A stretch of 64,000 bases of DNA, from contig NZ_JACHEQ010000002.1 of the NCBI RefSeq assembly GCF_014201515.1, forward strand, positions 236,764-300,763, written 5' to 3'. Shown here one piece after another: positions 43,248 to 51,677 of this stretch. The notes under the pieces are model-generated. The model was not told where the DNA came from. It saw only the letters and a program-made list of their open reading frames with translations, and ran no database searches. The position numbers and the translations under genes are program-made. Source of the stretch: Anoxybacillus mongoliensis (lineage in GTDB: Bacteria > Bacillota > Bacilli > Bacillales > Anoxybacillaceae). How positions within the stretch are numbered: position 1 is the stretch's first letter; every line of letters begins with the position of its first letter.

Positions 43248-44686
43248 CGCTCCCCCTCTTTCTTTAGCGCTTCAACTAACACAGGGCCACGGCTATGGCT
43301 CGGATATGGCGCTCCTAACAAATAAGCGATCGTTGGAGCAAGAGAAACGAGGCTATATTTTTCATCAATCCGCTTTCCTTTTTCGATCATCGGACCGTAC
43401 ATGAAAAATGGAACGTATCGTTCTCCTTCATCTAAATGACCATGTCCACCGATTCCGTCCGCTTGTCCATGATCCGCACAAACGATAAGCGTCGTGTTGT
43501 CCATTTTCCCTTGTTCATGCAACCATTCAACAAATTGTTGAATCAATTGATCCACTTCTTCAATTTTTTGCACATACTCATCATAATGTACACCGCGGCT
43601 GTGTCCTGTTTGATCCGTTCCAATGAATTGAACGACGAATAAATGTAAATCTTGTTCTGTCATGATTTGTTTCGCTCGCTCCATAATGTTACGGTCTGCG
43701 ACATCGTTATGCATGACAGCTGTAACGGTTTCGACATCATTTCCTAGGGAATCGACAAGATGAGCGATACCGAGAACTTTTCCTTTTTTTCCTACTTTTC
43801 GGAGAGCATCAAAAATACTTTCGACACGAATCCCTAGTTTCCATACCATATTTGAACGAATGCCGTGTTCAAACGGATATGTTCCTGTGAGCATCGATGT
43901 AAAGCATACAACCGTTCTTGCTGGATATACCGTTTCCATTTGCGTAAAATCCGTTCCATTGGCACGAAGCGACTTTAAAAATGGGGCGTTTGCTTGTTCA
44001 AAACGATCTTTTCTCATTCCATCAACAACGAGCACGATGACGCGATCGCTTAACGGTTTCTCATTTGGCGGCACGTTATTTGTGTAATGATCGATTATTT
44101 TTGGTTTCCAATCAAATAAATAACGATGCAAAATAAACGACCATACAAAAACGAATACGTAAAAAGCGATAAATGACGGAGTATGTACATCATGGTGTAC
44201 CCCGTATTCCCATACAGAAAGAAGGAGTAATGCTTTTGGCAATTGCTCTTGCGCATTCCCGCTCGTTGAGTCGCTATTTTTCAGCACAAGTTTCCAAAAA
44301 CGAGTAAAATTCAACCATGTCGTTCCAATACGTAAATGATAGTATAATGTTCCCCAGAAGAAAACGGTAAAAAAGAAGTAAAGACTAACAGCAAGTAAAA
44401 GTAAATTCGTCGGTACGAACGACCAAATCATTAAAAAAATGATGTACGGAATCCACAAATAGTTGCGTAAAAATAACGGGTAGTCGTATACATAGTATAA
44501 AACGAAAAGAGGGATCGTTAACAACAAGCTACTCCCTAATCGCTTTATTTCTTCCAACGTGATGCCATCAAATAAATGGAAAAGAACCATCGTTCCGATA
44601 ACAAAAATTGGAGTAAATGGTTTTCCTTCATTTAATAAATTCCAACACCTTGCTGCTATTTTTTCAAACTTCGATGCTTTTTTCAC
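43244..44686 (-). CDS. Membrane-anchored alkaline-phosphatase-fold phosphodiesterase
   Basis: About 480 residues: five or six membrane helices in the first 190, then a type I phosphodiesterase/nucleotide pyrophosphatase domain with VIVLVVDGMRKDRF (metal Asp), a candidate nucleophile in YPARTVVCFTSMLTGTYP, and metal ligands in DQTGH, ADHGQADGIGGHG. The nucleophile position reads Thr/Val around ARTVVC, in keeping with nucleotide pyrophosphatases. GTG at 44686 follows AAAGGAGGACG and overlaps the preceding stop by four bases. It may act on lipid-linked or cell-surface phosphodiesters. Confidence 0.75.
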   Translation of the reverse strand: MKKASKFEKIAARCWNLLNEGKPFTPIFVIGTMVLFHLFDGITLEEIKRLGSSLLLTIPLFVLYYVYDYPLFLRNYLWIPYIIFLMIWSFVPTNLLLLAVSLYFFFTVFFWGTLYYHLRIGTTWLNFTRFWKLVLKNSDSTSGNAQEQLPKALLLLSVWEYGVHHDVHTPSFIAFYVFVFVWSFILHRYLFDWKPKIIDHYTNNVPPNEKPLSDRVIVLVVDGMRKDRFEQANAPFLKSLRANGTDFTQMETVYPARTVVCFTSMLTGTYPFEHGIRSNMVWKLGIRVESIFDALRKVGKKGKVLGIAHLVDSLGNDVETVTAVMHNDVADRNIMERAKQIMTEQDLHLFVVQFIGTDQTGHSRGVHYDEYVQKIEEVDQLIQQFVEWLHEQGKMDNTTLIVCADHGQADGIGGHGHLDEGERYVPFFMYGPMIEKGKRIDEKYSLVSLAPTIAYLLGAPYPSHSRGPVLVEALKKEGER

Positions 44687-45600
44687 GCTACGTCCTCCTT
44701 TCGAATGAATGTCCATAATGTCGGGATGCGCCACCATACGTATAGCCCAGCGACATAGGAAAATAAAAATTTAAATAAATGGGTTGCTAGCGCAAGAGCA
44801 TATGCTTGTTCCCAATCTGAGTGAATGCGCGTTAATGCAAACGCCATGACAGCCTCATATGTCGCTAATCCCCCTGGAGTCATTTGAAATACTTGTCCAC
44901 CAACGACCATACTATTTACCCATAACGCCTCAGTAAATACCAGAGGAAAAGCAATCATTTTCGTCATTTCAAACAAAACGACCGCTTCACATACCCAACT
45001 AAAAACAATAGCAACAACAATCGGTACAAAGCGACGGCTTTTCCATATCATGTTCCAATGTTGTTTATATTTTTGTAACCATGACAAATCGATGCGTCGA
45101 AGGACGAAAAACAAAACAACGCCCCCACCAAAAATGAGGGGGACAATTATGGCGGAACGAATAACGGTGTGCATATAAACGATTGCACCAAAAGAAGCAA
45201 AGAAAAACAAAACGATCAAATCCAGAAGGCGTAATATAATAACAGACTCGGCAACAATCATAAATGGGATGCGATCTCTCCTTGCACATATACCAATGCG
45301 AGCAACATCGCCCATTTTAATCGGGAAAATGTGATTAATAAATAAACTAGCAAATAATCCATCGATACACGTTTGAAAGCGAGCCTGAGGCAAATACGAT
45401 TTCCATGCTATAGCACGTAACACAAAGGCGAGCCCATACATAATGAACATATAACTCGCATGCCACGGTTGCGAAACAAGCCTGTGCATAAGCTCAAACA
45501 ACAGTCGTGCATCAAAATGGTGAATCGTCATCCATATAAACGCTACAATACATATCAAGCTAATGAGTCGCATCAAAATCTTTATTCGTTTAGTTTTCAT
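44683..45600 (-). CDS. YbhN/AglD-type (LPG synthetase transmembrane) membrane protein
   Basis: A 305-residue protein with seven to eight membrane helices and the UPF0104 pattern: INHIFPIKMGDVARIGICARRD near residue 95 and QMTPGGLATYEAVMAF near 250. Members include MprF-like flippase domains and AglD. A role in moving or modifying lipid-linked sugars is inference. ATG at 45600 lies within the last codons of the epimerase gene. Confidence 0.8.
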   Translation of the reverse strand: MKTKRIKILMRLISLICIVAFIWMTIHHFDARLLFELMHRLVSQPWHASYMFIMYGLAFVLRAIAWKSYLPQARFQTCIDGLFASLFINHIFPIKMGDVARIGICARRDRIPFMIVAESVIILRLLDLIVLFFFASFGAIVYMHTVIRSAIIVPLIFGGGVVLFFVLRRIDLSWLQKYKQHWNMIWKSRRFVPIVVAIVFSWVCEAVVLFEMTKMIAFPLVFTEALWVNSMVVGGQVFQMTPGGLATYEAVMAFALTRIHSDWEQAYALALATHLFKFLFSYVAGLYVWWRIPTLWTFIRKEDVA

Positions 45601-46534
45601 ATTGCTTCGCCCATTCAATTGTCTTTGCTAATCCTTCTCGCAACGATATGCGCGGTTCGTACCCGATTTTCTCTTTCGCTTTCGTAATATCAGCCCATGT
45701 GGCAACAACATCACCAAGGCGAGGTGATTCGTAATGAACACGCATATGTGGAAAATGAGTACGCAACTCCGCAAGCAATTGCTTCATCGTCACAGGCTGA
45801 CCAGCCCCAAGGTTAAATACGTCACTTTCTTTTCGTTCTAGCGCTTGAATCATTCCAGCAACAATGTCATCAATATACGTATAATCGCGTGCCGTATGAT
45901 CGCCGTAAACGGTAATCGGCTCATCACGCAACAATTGACGAATAAATTTACTAATCGCCATATCCGGCCGTCCCCACGGTCCGTATACAGTAAAATAACG
46001 AAAAATCGTCATCGTATACCCATACATATGTGCGTACGCATGACAAAACGATTCCGCACTATATTTTGCCGCTGCATACGGGGAAACGACTTGTCCATTT
46101 GCCATTTCTTCTTTTAATGGTTGAAACGCTCGGTCACCATACACAGACGAAGAAGAGGCGAATAGCACGTGCTGAACTCCTGCTTCCCCTGATGCCTGTA
46201 ATACGTTTACTGTCGCTTTCACATCGTAATCAATGTATGCTAATGGCTCCGATAGCGATGGTTGTACGCCTGGTAACGCAGCTAGATGGAATACAACATT
46301 AGGGCGATGATGTAAAAAAATTTGCTTGAGTGCATCTGACTGTAAAATATCTACATGATAAAAATGAAAAAAACCGACGTCTTTTATTTGTTGAAGCTGG
46401 CGTTGTTTTCGGCACATTGAATAATATGAGTGGAAGTTGTCGATCACAACAAGCTCATGCCCAAGTTTAAGCAATTCTTTTCCTAGATGACTACCAATAA
46501 ATCCTGCTCCACCTGTGATACATACTTTTGCCAT
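45590..46534 (-). CDS. NAD-dependent nucleotide-sugar epimerase/dehydratase (UDP-glucuronate 4-epimerase-like)
   Basis: A 314-residue extended short-chain dehydrogenase with NAD motif TGGAGFIGSHL, the serine-rich FASSSSVYGD, and catalytic YAAAK. FRYFTVYGPWGRPDMA is typical of UDP-glucuronate or UDP-galacturonate 4-epimerases. It would provide a nucleotide sugar for the neighbouring glycosyltransferases. ATG at 46534 follows AAGGAGTT. An extended -10 (TGATACAAT) lies between it and the preceding terminator. Confidence 0.88.
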   Translation of the reverse strand: MAKVCITGGAGFIGSHLGKELLKLGHELVVIDNFHSYYSMCRKQRQLQQIKDVGFFHFYHVDILQSDALKQIFLHHRPNVVFHLAALPGVQPSLSEPLAYIDYDVKATVNVLQASGEAGVQHVLFASSSSVYGDRAFQPLKEEMANGQVVSPYAAAKYSAESFCHAYAHMYGYTMTIFRYFTVYGPWGRPDMAISKFIRQLLRDEPITVYGDHTARDYTYIDDIVAGMIQALERKESDVFNLGAGQPVTMKQLLAELRTHFPHMRVHYESPRLGDVVATWADITKAKEKIGYEPRISLREGLAKTIEWAKQYEN

Positions 46535-46580
46535 TTGTATAACTCCTTCATCGTTCATCGCCCTACTATTGTATCACAAC

Positions 46581-46611
46581 AAAAAAGCCGCTTGTCATGC
46601 GCGGCTTTTTT
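46581..46611 (-). terminator. Terminator of the 46616 lipoprotein gene
   Basis: AAAAAAGCCGC GCATGACAA GCGGCTTTTTT with T-tracts in both directions, directly after the stop codon. Confidence 0.88.
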
Positions 46612-46615
46612 ATGT

Positions 46616-47824
46616 TTATTGAACAATAGCACTTACAGCATCAAGCACAGCTTTGCTATATTGAGCAGCTTCATCTTTTTTATTTTCTGCAATTGCGCTA
46701 TACCATTTTTCTGCTGTCGCAAATACTTCCGCTGCTTTTTCATCGCCTAATTTTGCTTTCACATCTAATTCAATCGCTTTTAAGAACATGTTTCCTTCTA
46801 ACGCTTTTACTTTCGCTTCGACAACGTTATTTTCGTCTAACTGTGCCGGTGCTTTTTCATGATAGCCTTTCATTTTACCAAACAACGCTTTTGCAAATAA
46901 TGCCCCTACTTCTTCTGCTTTAATGTTTTTGTAATCATTATTTAATGATAAAATTTCATCTAAGCGTGCTGTCGCAGCTTCATCTCCTTCAGCTAAAGAG
47001 CCTTTGATCGCTTGTAAAAAGCCCCATGCTTCAGCTTGTTGACCTTTTAGCTCATCTTCTGCCTTCCCTTCTTTCACACCTGCTTCAATTTTTTCAGCAT
47101 ATGATTTTGACGCTAAATAGTAGCTACGATAGATCGACTTATCCGTTAACTGAATGTACACTTTAAAATCATCTACGTTATTTGCTTTTAACGCTTCTTC
47201 TTGCGCTGTTAAACCAGCGTTAATGCTTTGTTCAAGGCTAGATTCTCCTGTTAATTGATAATATTCATCACGTTTCATCGCTGTTGGGACGAAAATTTCC
47301 GCTGCTAGCAACTTAATTTGTTCGAACAATGTTGTCGCTTTTTGTTGGTCGCCAGCTTCAAGTGCAGCTACAACATCTTTTTGCAATTTCTTTTGCAACT
47401 GATAAAAATATGATTGCGTCACTTTATCTACGATTTGGCGCGCTGGATGCACGTTTAGCTCTCCGCTTTTTCCACCTTGAATCGCCGCTTCAATCGTTTG
47501 AGCAAATGTACCATCTAGTTCGTTAATTGGCTTCTGCAGTTGCTCTGTATATGTTTTTTCTACAAGGTTCCAATCAACCGATTGTCCTTCTTTCGCCTTT
47601 TCTGTTTCAGCTTTGATCGCTTTATAAGCATCAATGAACGCTTGAACGTTTACTTGCTCTTCTACTTGCTCAGTTTCAGCTTGTTGCTCTTTTTGTTTTT
47701 CTTCTACTTTTGTTTCTTCCTTCTTCTCTGTCGTTTCTGTTTTCTCCGCATTTCCGCAACCAGCAAGCACACCACCTGCTAATAAAAACATGGCAAATAC
47801 AGCTTTTAATTGACGTTTTTTCAT
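46616..47824 (-). CDS. Fur-regulated lipoprotein of unknown function
   Basis: A 402-residue lipoprotein: signal peptide with lipobox LAGC (Cys near 23), a Glu/Lys/Thr/Gln-rich linker (about 25-60) and a wholly helical domain with a HPARQIV segment and several YYQLTG/YYLASKSY-like stretches. It is not clearly imelysin (no GXHXXE seen). An upstream Fur box and the nearby FTR1 operon suggest an iron-uptake role, perhaps binding iron outside the cell. ATG at 47824 is preferred over an upstream in-frame start that would read through the Fur box. Confidence 0.75.
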   Translation of the reverse strand: MKKRQLKAVFAMFLLAGGVLAGCGNAEKTETTEKKEETKVEEKQKEQQAETEQVEEQVNVQAFIDAYKAIKAETEKAKEGQSVDWNLVEKTYTEQLQKPINELDGTFAQTIEAAIQGGKSGELNVHPARQIVDKVTQSYFYQLQKKLQKDVVAALEAGDQQKATTLFEQIKLLAAEIFVPTAMKRDEYYQLTGESSLEQSINAGLTAQEEALKANNVDDFKVYIQLTDKSIYRSYYLASKSYAEKIEAGVKEGKAEDELKGQQAEAWGFLQAIKGSLAEGDEAATARLDEILSLNNDYKNIKAEEVGALFAKALFGKMKGYHEKAPAQLDENNVVEAKVKALEGNMFLKAIELDVKAKLGDEKAAEVFATAEKWYSAIAENKKDEAAQYSKAVLDAVSAIVQ

Positions 47825-47845
47825 TTCGTATGTATCCCCCTTTTT

Positions 47846-47901
47846 GATAACGATTATCATTAACCGTTACCATTATAGTAGAGAACGATTTTCAATGTCA
47901 A
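47846..47901 (-). promoter_or_regulatory. Promoter with Fur box upstream of the lipoprotein gene
   Basis: Minus-strand TTGACA (47901-47896), 18 bases, TATAAT (47877-47872) is an excellent sigma-A promoter. GTTAATGATAATCGTTATC (47864-47846), directly downstream, closely matches the Fur consensus, so the operator occupies the transcription start region. Confidence 0.88.
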
Positions 47902-47912
47902 TATAAAATTTC

Positions 47913-47940
47913 AAAAAAAATACCTCGGATCTCTCCGAGG
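47913..47940 (-). terminator. Terminator of trxA
   Basis: CCTCGGA GAGA TCCGAGG followed by TATTTTTTTTG on the minus strand. Confidence 0.9.
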
Positions 47941-47948
47941 CATGTCGA

Positions 47949-48263
47949 TTATAAATGCTTGCTTAAAAGACCAACAAGCGCTTCTTTTGGTTGGAAGCCA
48001 ACCGTTTTATCTACCACTTCACCGTTTTTAAAGACAAATAATGTTGGAATGCTCATCACACCAAATTTTCCAGCCGTTTCTGGGTTGTCATCTACATTAA
48101 CTTTTACTACTTTCACTTTACCAGCAAGCTCGCGATCTACTTCTTCCAATACAGGTGCAATCATTTTGCAAGGTCCGCACCAAGGTGCCCAAAAATCAAC
48201 GAGCACAACCCCTTCTTTTACTTCATTCACAAACGTTTGATCTGTTGCATTGACAATTGCCAT
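47949..48263 (-). CDS. trxA: Thioredoxin
   Basis: A 104-residue thioredoxin with the active site WCGPC at 28-32 and the cis-proline loop [11 protein letters not shown]. It reduces disulfides in ribonucleotide reductase and other cytoplasmic proteins. An extended -10 promoter (TGGTATACT, 48310-48302) lies about 40 bases upstream. Confidence 0.97.
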   Translation of the reverse strand: MAIVNATDQTFVNEVKEGVVLVDFWAPWCGPCKMIAPVLEEVDRELAGKVKVVKVNVDDNPETAGKFGVMSIPTLFVFKNGEVVDKTVGFQPKEALVGLLSKHL

Positions 48264-48301
48264 TGTTCATTCCTCCTTAAACATTTCAGTTCCATGCACA
48301 T

Positions 48302-48310
48302 AGTATACCA
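48302..48310 (-). promoter_or_regulatory. Extended -10 promoter of trxA
   Basis: TGGTATACT on the minus strand is an extended -10 element. A possible TTGGCG -35 lies 19 bases away. Confidence 0.5.
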
Positions 48311-48386
48311 TTGAACGTATTCATTACGCCAATCTTTTGCTTCGCTTCTACTATTTCCATGTCGCAAAAAAATATGCTGAAAAGAA

Positions 48387-48413
48387 AAGGCAAAGCATCA
48401 TGCCTCGCCTTAT
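48387..48413 (-). terminator. Terminator of the fad/etf operon
   Basis: AAGGCGAGGCATGATGCTTTGCCTT folds into an imperfect stem followed by TTCTTTTC on the minus strand, at the etfA stop. Confidence 0.65.
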
Positions 48414-49387
48414 GAATGAACTTTTAATTTTTTAAATTCTTCAATTAAAAGCGGAACGACTTCAAACAAGTCACCAACGATGCCGTAATCTGCTACTTTG
48501 AAAATATTCGCTTCAGGGTCTTTATTAATCGCCACGATGACTTTTGAGTTAGACATACCAGCCAAATGTTGAATCGCTCCTGAAATACCGCACGCAATAT
48601 ATAAATCTGGCGTAACGACTTTCCCTGTTTGACCAATTTGAAGCGAATAGTCGCAATATCCTGCATCGCACGCCCCACGCGATGCTCCAACTGCACCGCC
48701 AAGCACGTTTGCTAATTCTTTCAACGGCTCAAATCCTTCCGCACTTTTCACGCCGCGACCGCCTGCAACGATCACCTTCGCTTCAGATAAATCTACGCCC
48801 TCCGCTGTTTTTCGCACAATGTCCCGAACGATTGTGCGTAAATCTTTTATATCAACTTGTACATCCATAACGGCACCTGTACGACTTTCATCTTTTTCAA
48901 ACGGAGCAATGTTGTTCGGACGAACCGTAACAAACATGAGACCATCTGTAACAATTTTCTTTTCAAACGCTTTACCCGAATAAATTGGTCTTGTAAAGAC
49001 GATATTTCCTCCCGTTTCTTCAACAGCAACAACATCGGACACAAGACCAGATTGCCATTTAGCAGCAAGTTTCGGCGATAAATCTTTTCCGAGCGCTGTG
49101 TGACCAAAAACGATTCCCTCTGGTTTCTCTTGTTCTACAACAGCTTGCAACGCTTGAGCATAACCATCTGGTGTATACGTAGCTAATTTTTCATGTTCGA
49201 TAACAATAACCCGATCTGCACCGTAAGCAATAAGCTCAGAAGCGAATGAGCGAACGCTCGCTCCGACAACGACAGTAACAACCTCTCCGCCTTCAGCGAT
49301 CGTTTTCGCAGCAGAAATTGCCTCAAACGATACGTTACGCAATGCTCCATCGCGTACTTCTGCTAATGTTAATACTTTTCTTGCCAT
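48410..49387 (-). CDS. etfA: Electron transfer flavoprotein, alpha subunit
   Basis: Carries electrons from acyl-CoA dehydrogenases to the quinone pool. The 325-residue protein has the C-terminal FAD-binding domain (GAVGASRGACDAGYCDYSLQIG, split by the FAD contact, and LYIACGISGAIQHLAGM). ATG at 49387 has GGGGGATGGGGAGC upstream; an ATG three codons earlier lies within that ribosome site. Confidence 0.96.
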   Translation of the reverse strand: MARKVLTLAEVRDGALRNVSFEAISAAKTIAEGGEVVTVVVGASVRSFASELIAYGADRVIVIEHEKLATYTPDGYAQALQAVVEQEKPEGIVFGHTALGKDLSPKLAAKWQSGLVSDVVAVEETGGNIVFTRPIYSGKAFEKKIVTDGLMFVTVRPNNIAPFEKDESRTGAVMDVQVDIKDLRTIVRDIVRKTAEGVDLSEAKVIVAGGRGVKSAEGFEPLKELANVLGGAVGASRGACDAGYCDYSLQIGQTGKVVTPDLYIACGISGAIQHLAGMSNSKVIVAINKDPEANIFKVADYGIVGDLFEVVPLLIEEFKKLKVHS

Positions 49388-49403
49388 GCTCCCCATCCCC
49401 CTA

Positions 49404-50177
49404 TTAAATGACTTTTGCTTCTGTATGAAGAAGTGAAACGAGTTCTTTTACTTGATCCGCAATGTCTCCTTGCAAAATTTTTCCCGCTTCTTTTTTCGGC
49501 GGCAAAAAGATTTCAATCGTTTTCGTTTTCGCTTCTACGTCGTCTTCTTCCAAATCTAAATCATCAAGCTCTAGCTCTTCAAGCGGTTTCTTTTTCGCTT
49601 TCATAATCCCCGGCAATGACGGATAACGCGGCTCATTTAACCCTTGTTGCGCCGTAACTAGTAACGGTAACGATGTTTCAATGACTTCTTCGTCACCTTC
49701 AACATCGCGCACTGCTTTTACGTTTGTTCCGTCAATTTCTAACTTCGTAATTGTTGTTACATAAGGAATACCTAGCAATTCCGCAACGCGCGGTCCAACT
49801 TGCCCAGAACCGCCGTCAATCGCTACATTTCCAGCTAAAATTAAATCGGCTTCTTTATCTTTTAAATATTCCGCAAGCACCTTTGCCGTTGTATATTGGT
49901 CACGATTTTCTACATCGTCTTCAATGTTAATAAGCACTGCTTTATCTGCTCCCATCGCAAGTGCCGTGCGAAGCTCTTTTTCTGCATCTTCGTTCCCAAT
50001 TGTAACAACCGTCACTTCACCGCCGTGCTGATCGCGCACTTGAATCGCTTCTTCAATCGCATATTCATCGTATGGGTTAATGATAAATTCTGCCCCTTCT
50101 TCACTTACTTTTCCGTTTTGAATGACGATTTTTTCTTCCGTATCAAATGTACGTTTCATTAATACGAAAATGTTCAT
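49404..50177 (-). CDS. etfB: Electron transfer flavoprotein, beta subunit
   Basis: A 257-residue AMP-binding partner of EtfA with NPYDEYAIEEAIQVRD and LAGNVAIDGGSGQVGPRVAELLG, both family signatures. It lies 16 bases upstream of etfA and is preceded by GAGGGGGAGAGAAG. Confidence 0.96.
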   Translation of the reverse strand: MNIFVLMKRTFDTEEKIVIQNGKVSEEGAEFIINPYDEYAIEEAIQVRDQHGGEVTVVTIGNEDAEKELRTALAMGADKAVLINIEDDVENRDQYTTAKVLAEYLKDKEADLILAGNVAIDGGSGQVGPRVAELLGIPYVTTITKLEIDGTNVKAVRDVEGDEEVIETSLPLLVTAQQGLNEPRYPSLPGIMKAKKKPLEELELDDLDLEEDDVEAKTKTIEIFLPPKKEAGKILQGDIADQVKELVSLLHTEAKVI

Positions 50178-50192
50178 GCTTCTCTCCCCCTC

Positions 50193-50960
50193 TTATTTTC
50201 CTTGAAACTGTGGTGTCCGTTTTTCGATAAATGCTGAAATACCTTCTTTCGCATCTTCCGTCACAAATACTTGTCCAAACAGTTGCGCCTCTTTTTCAAC
50301 ACATTCATGAAATGTTTTTGTTCGTGCTTCGTTGACAAGTTGCAATACTGCTTGAACGGAAATCGGGCTCTTTTGAGCAATTTTCTGTGCAAGCTGCTTG
50401 GCTGTATCAAGCAACTGTTCTTCTGGAACCGCTTTGTTCGCTAGTCCCCATTGAACAGCTTCTGCACCTGTGATTGGCTCGCCCGTCCACATCATTTCTA
50501 GCGCTTTTGCCATGCCGACATGGCGCAATAATCGTTGTGTTCCTGCAAAACCAGGAATGATGCCAAGCTGCAATTCTGGCAAACCGAGTTTGGCGTTTTC
50601 CGCTACGATACGTAGATGGCAACTCATCGCCAACTCGAGCCCTCCGCCAAGCGCAGCACCGTGGATAGCTGCGATAATCGGTTTTGGAAACTGTTCGATT
50701 TTCTCCATTATTCGCTGTCCCGCTCGAGCGAGTTCAGCTGCTTGTTCGCTTGCCTCAATTGCCGTAAATTCTTTAATATCCGCACCAGCTGAGAAAAACC
50801 TTCCTTCTCCATGGAGAACGATAACACGGACTTCGCCATCTTCTTTTAATGCATCAAGTCGTTCTGAAAGCTCTTTCAAAACAAAAGATGCCAAAGCGTT
50901 CGCTGGCGGGCGGTTAAGTGTCAAAATCGTCACATACCCCTCTTGTTGAACGGAAAACAT
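50193..50960 (-). CDS. fadB: Enoyl-CoA hydratase/isomerase family protein
   Basis: A 255-residue crotonase that hydrates 2-enoyl-CoA in beta-oxidation. It has FSAGADIKEF (oxyanion-hole segment), AALGGGLELAMSCHLRI, and PELQLGIIPGFAGTQRL with the catalytic glutamates. Corresponds to ysiB/fadB, between fadR and etfB in the same order as in B. subtilis. Confidence 0.93.
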   Translation of the reverse strand: MFSVQQEGYVTILTLNRPPANALASFVLKELSERLDALKEDGEVRVIVLHGEGRFFSAGADIKEFTAIEASEQAAELARAGQRIMEKIEQFPKPIIAAIHGAALGGGLELAMSCHLRIVAENAKLGLPELQLGIIPGFAGTQRLLRHVGMAKALEMMWTGEPITGAEAVQWGLANKAVPEEQLLDTAKQLAQKIAQKSPISVQAVLQLVNEARTKTFHECVEKEAQLFGQVFVTEDAKEGISAFIEKRTPQFQGK

Positions 50961-50999
50961 ATTCTCCCTCCTTCATGTATGTCGGAAGGTTGTTGTGCT

Positions 51000-51581
51000 T
51001 TAAACACAACAACCTTTCGTTAACAATTGATGAACTGGCTTCGCTAATGCAACGAGATCATATTTTTGCTCATTCATTACCCATGTTGTTACCATTTCGT
51101 CAATCGTCCCGAAAATCATTTGACGGGTAAGCCGTACGTCTAAATCTGAACGAAATTCCCCTTTGTCAATCCCTTCTTGCACAATACGATCCACAACTTT
51201 TAAATATCCTTTCAAAATTTCATTAATTTTCAGACGCAACGATTTATTCGACTGGCGAAGTTCCAATTGGGTAACGATCGCTAAATGAGGATCTGCCGCT
51301 AACATTTGAAAATGTTTTTGAATCAACAAAAACAATTTCTCCGACGGACTCGAAATTCCTTCTATTTCTTCTTCAATTTTTTCGATAAAGTAACCCATTT
51401 TTTCTTGAAACAGTGAAATTAAAATATCTTCTTTATTTTTAAAATACAAGTAGATCGTACCGTCAGCTACACCTGCTTGTTTGGCAATTTTCGATACTTG
51501 TGCTTGATGGTAACCATTTTCAGCGATGACGATCACAGCTGCATCAATAATTTGTTTAAACTTCGGTTTATCGCGTTTCAA
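51000..51581 (-). CDS. fadR: Fatty acid degradation repressor FadR (TetR family)
   Basis: A 193-residue TetR-type repressor that in B. subtilis releases DNA on binding long-chain acyl-CoA. The N-terminal helix-turn-helix (QVSKIAKQAGVADGTIYLYF) is almost identical to known Bacillus FadR. The C-terminal ligand domain includes VTQLELRQSN and MIFGTIDEMVTTWVM. The TTG at 51581 is chosen because AAAGGGAG lies nine bases before it and the N-terminus (MKRDKPKFKQIIDAA) then matches the family. Its operator lies just upstream. Confidence 0.95.
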   Translation of the reverse strand: MKRDKPKFKQIIDAAVIVIAENGYHQAQVSKIAKQAGVADGTIYLYFKNKEDILISLFQEKMGYFIEKIEEEIEGISSPSEKLFLLIQKHFQMLAADPHLAIVTQLELRQSNKSLRLKINEILKGYLKVVDRIVQEGIDKGEFRSDLDVRLTRQMIFGTIDEMVTTWVMNEQKYDLVALAKPVHQLLTKGCCV

Positions 51582-51602
51582 CTTCGCATTCTCCCTTTCA
51601 AA

Positions 51603-51628
51603 AATATGAATGAACAATCATTCATATT
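51603..51628. promoter_or_regulatory. FadR operator
   Basis: AATATGAATGA-ACAA-TCATTCATATT is a perfect palindrome with eleven-base arms, containing the Bacillus FadR core TGAATGA-N4-TCATTCA. It lies between lcfA and fadR, about 20 bases before the fadR start, and suggests autorepression of fadR-fadB-etfBA. Confidence 0.9.
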
Positions 51629-51677
51629 TTTATTTTAAAGAGAGGCCAAAAGCGTGTCAAGAAAAAACGTACAAAGG

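Noticed and set aside
46616..47824. EfeO/imelysin assignment for the Fur-regulated lipoprotein
   Set aside because: No GXHXXE-type motif is visible, so the family name was withheld although the iron context suggests a related job.
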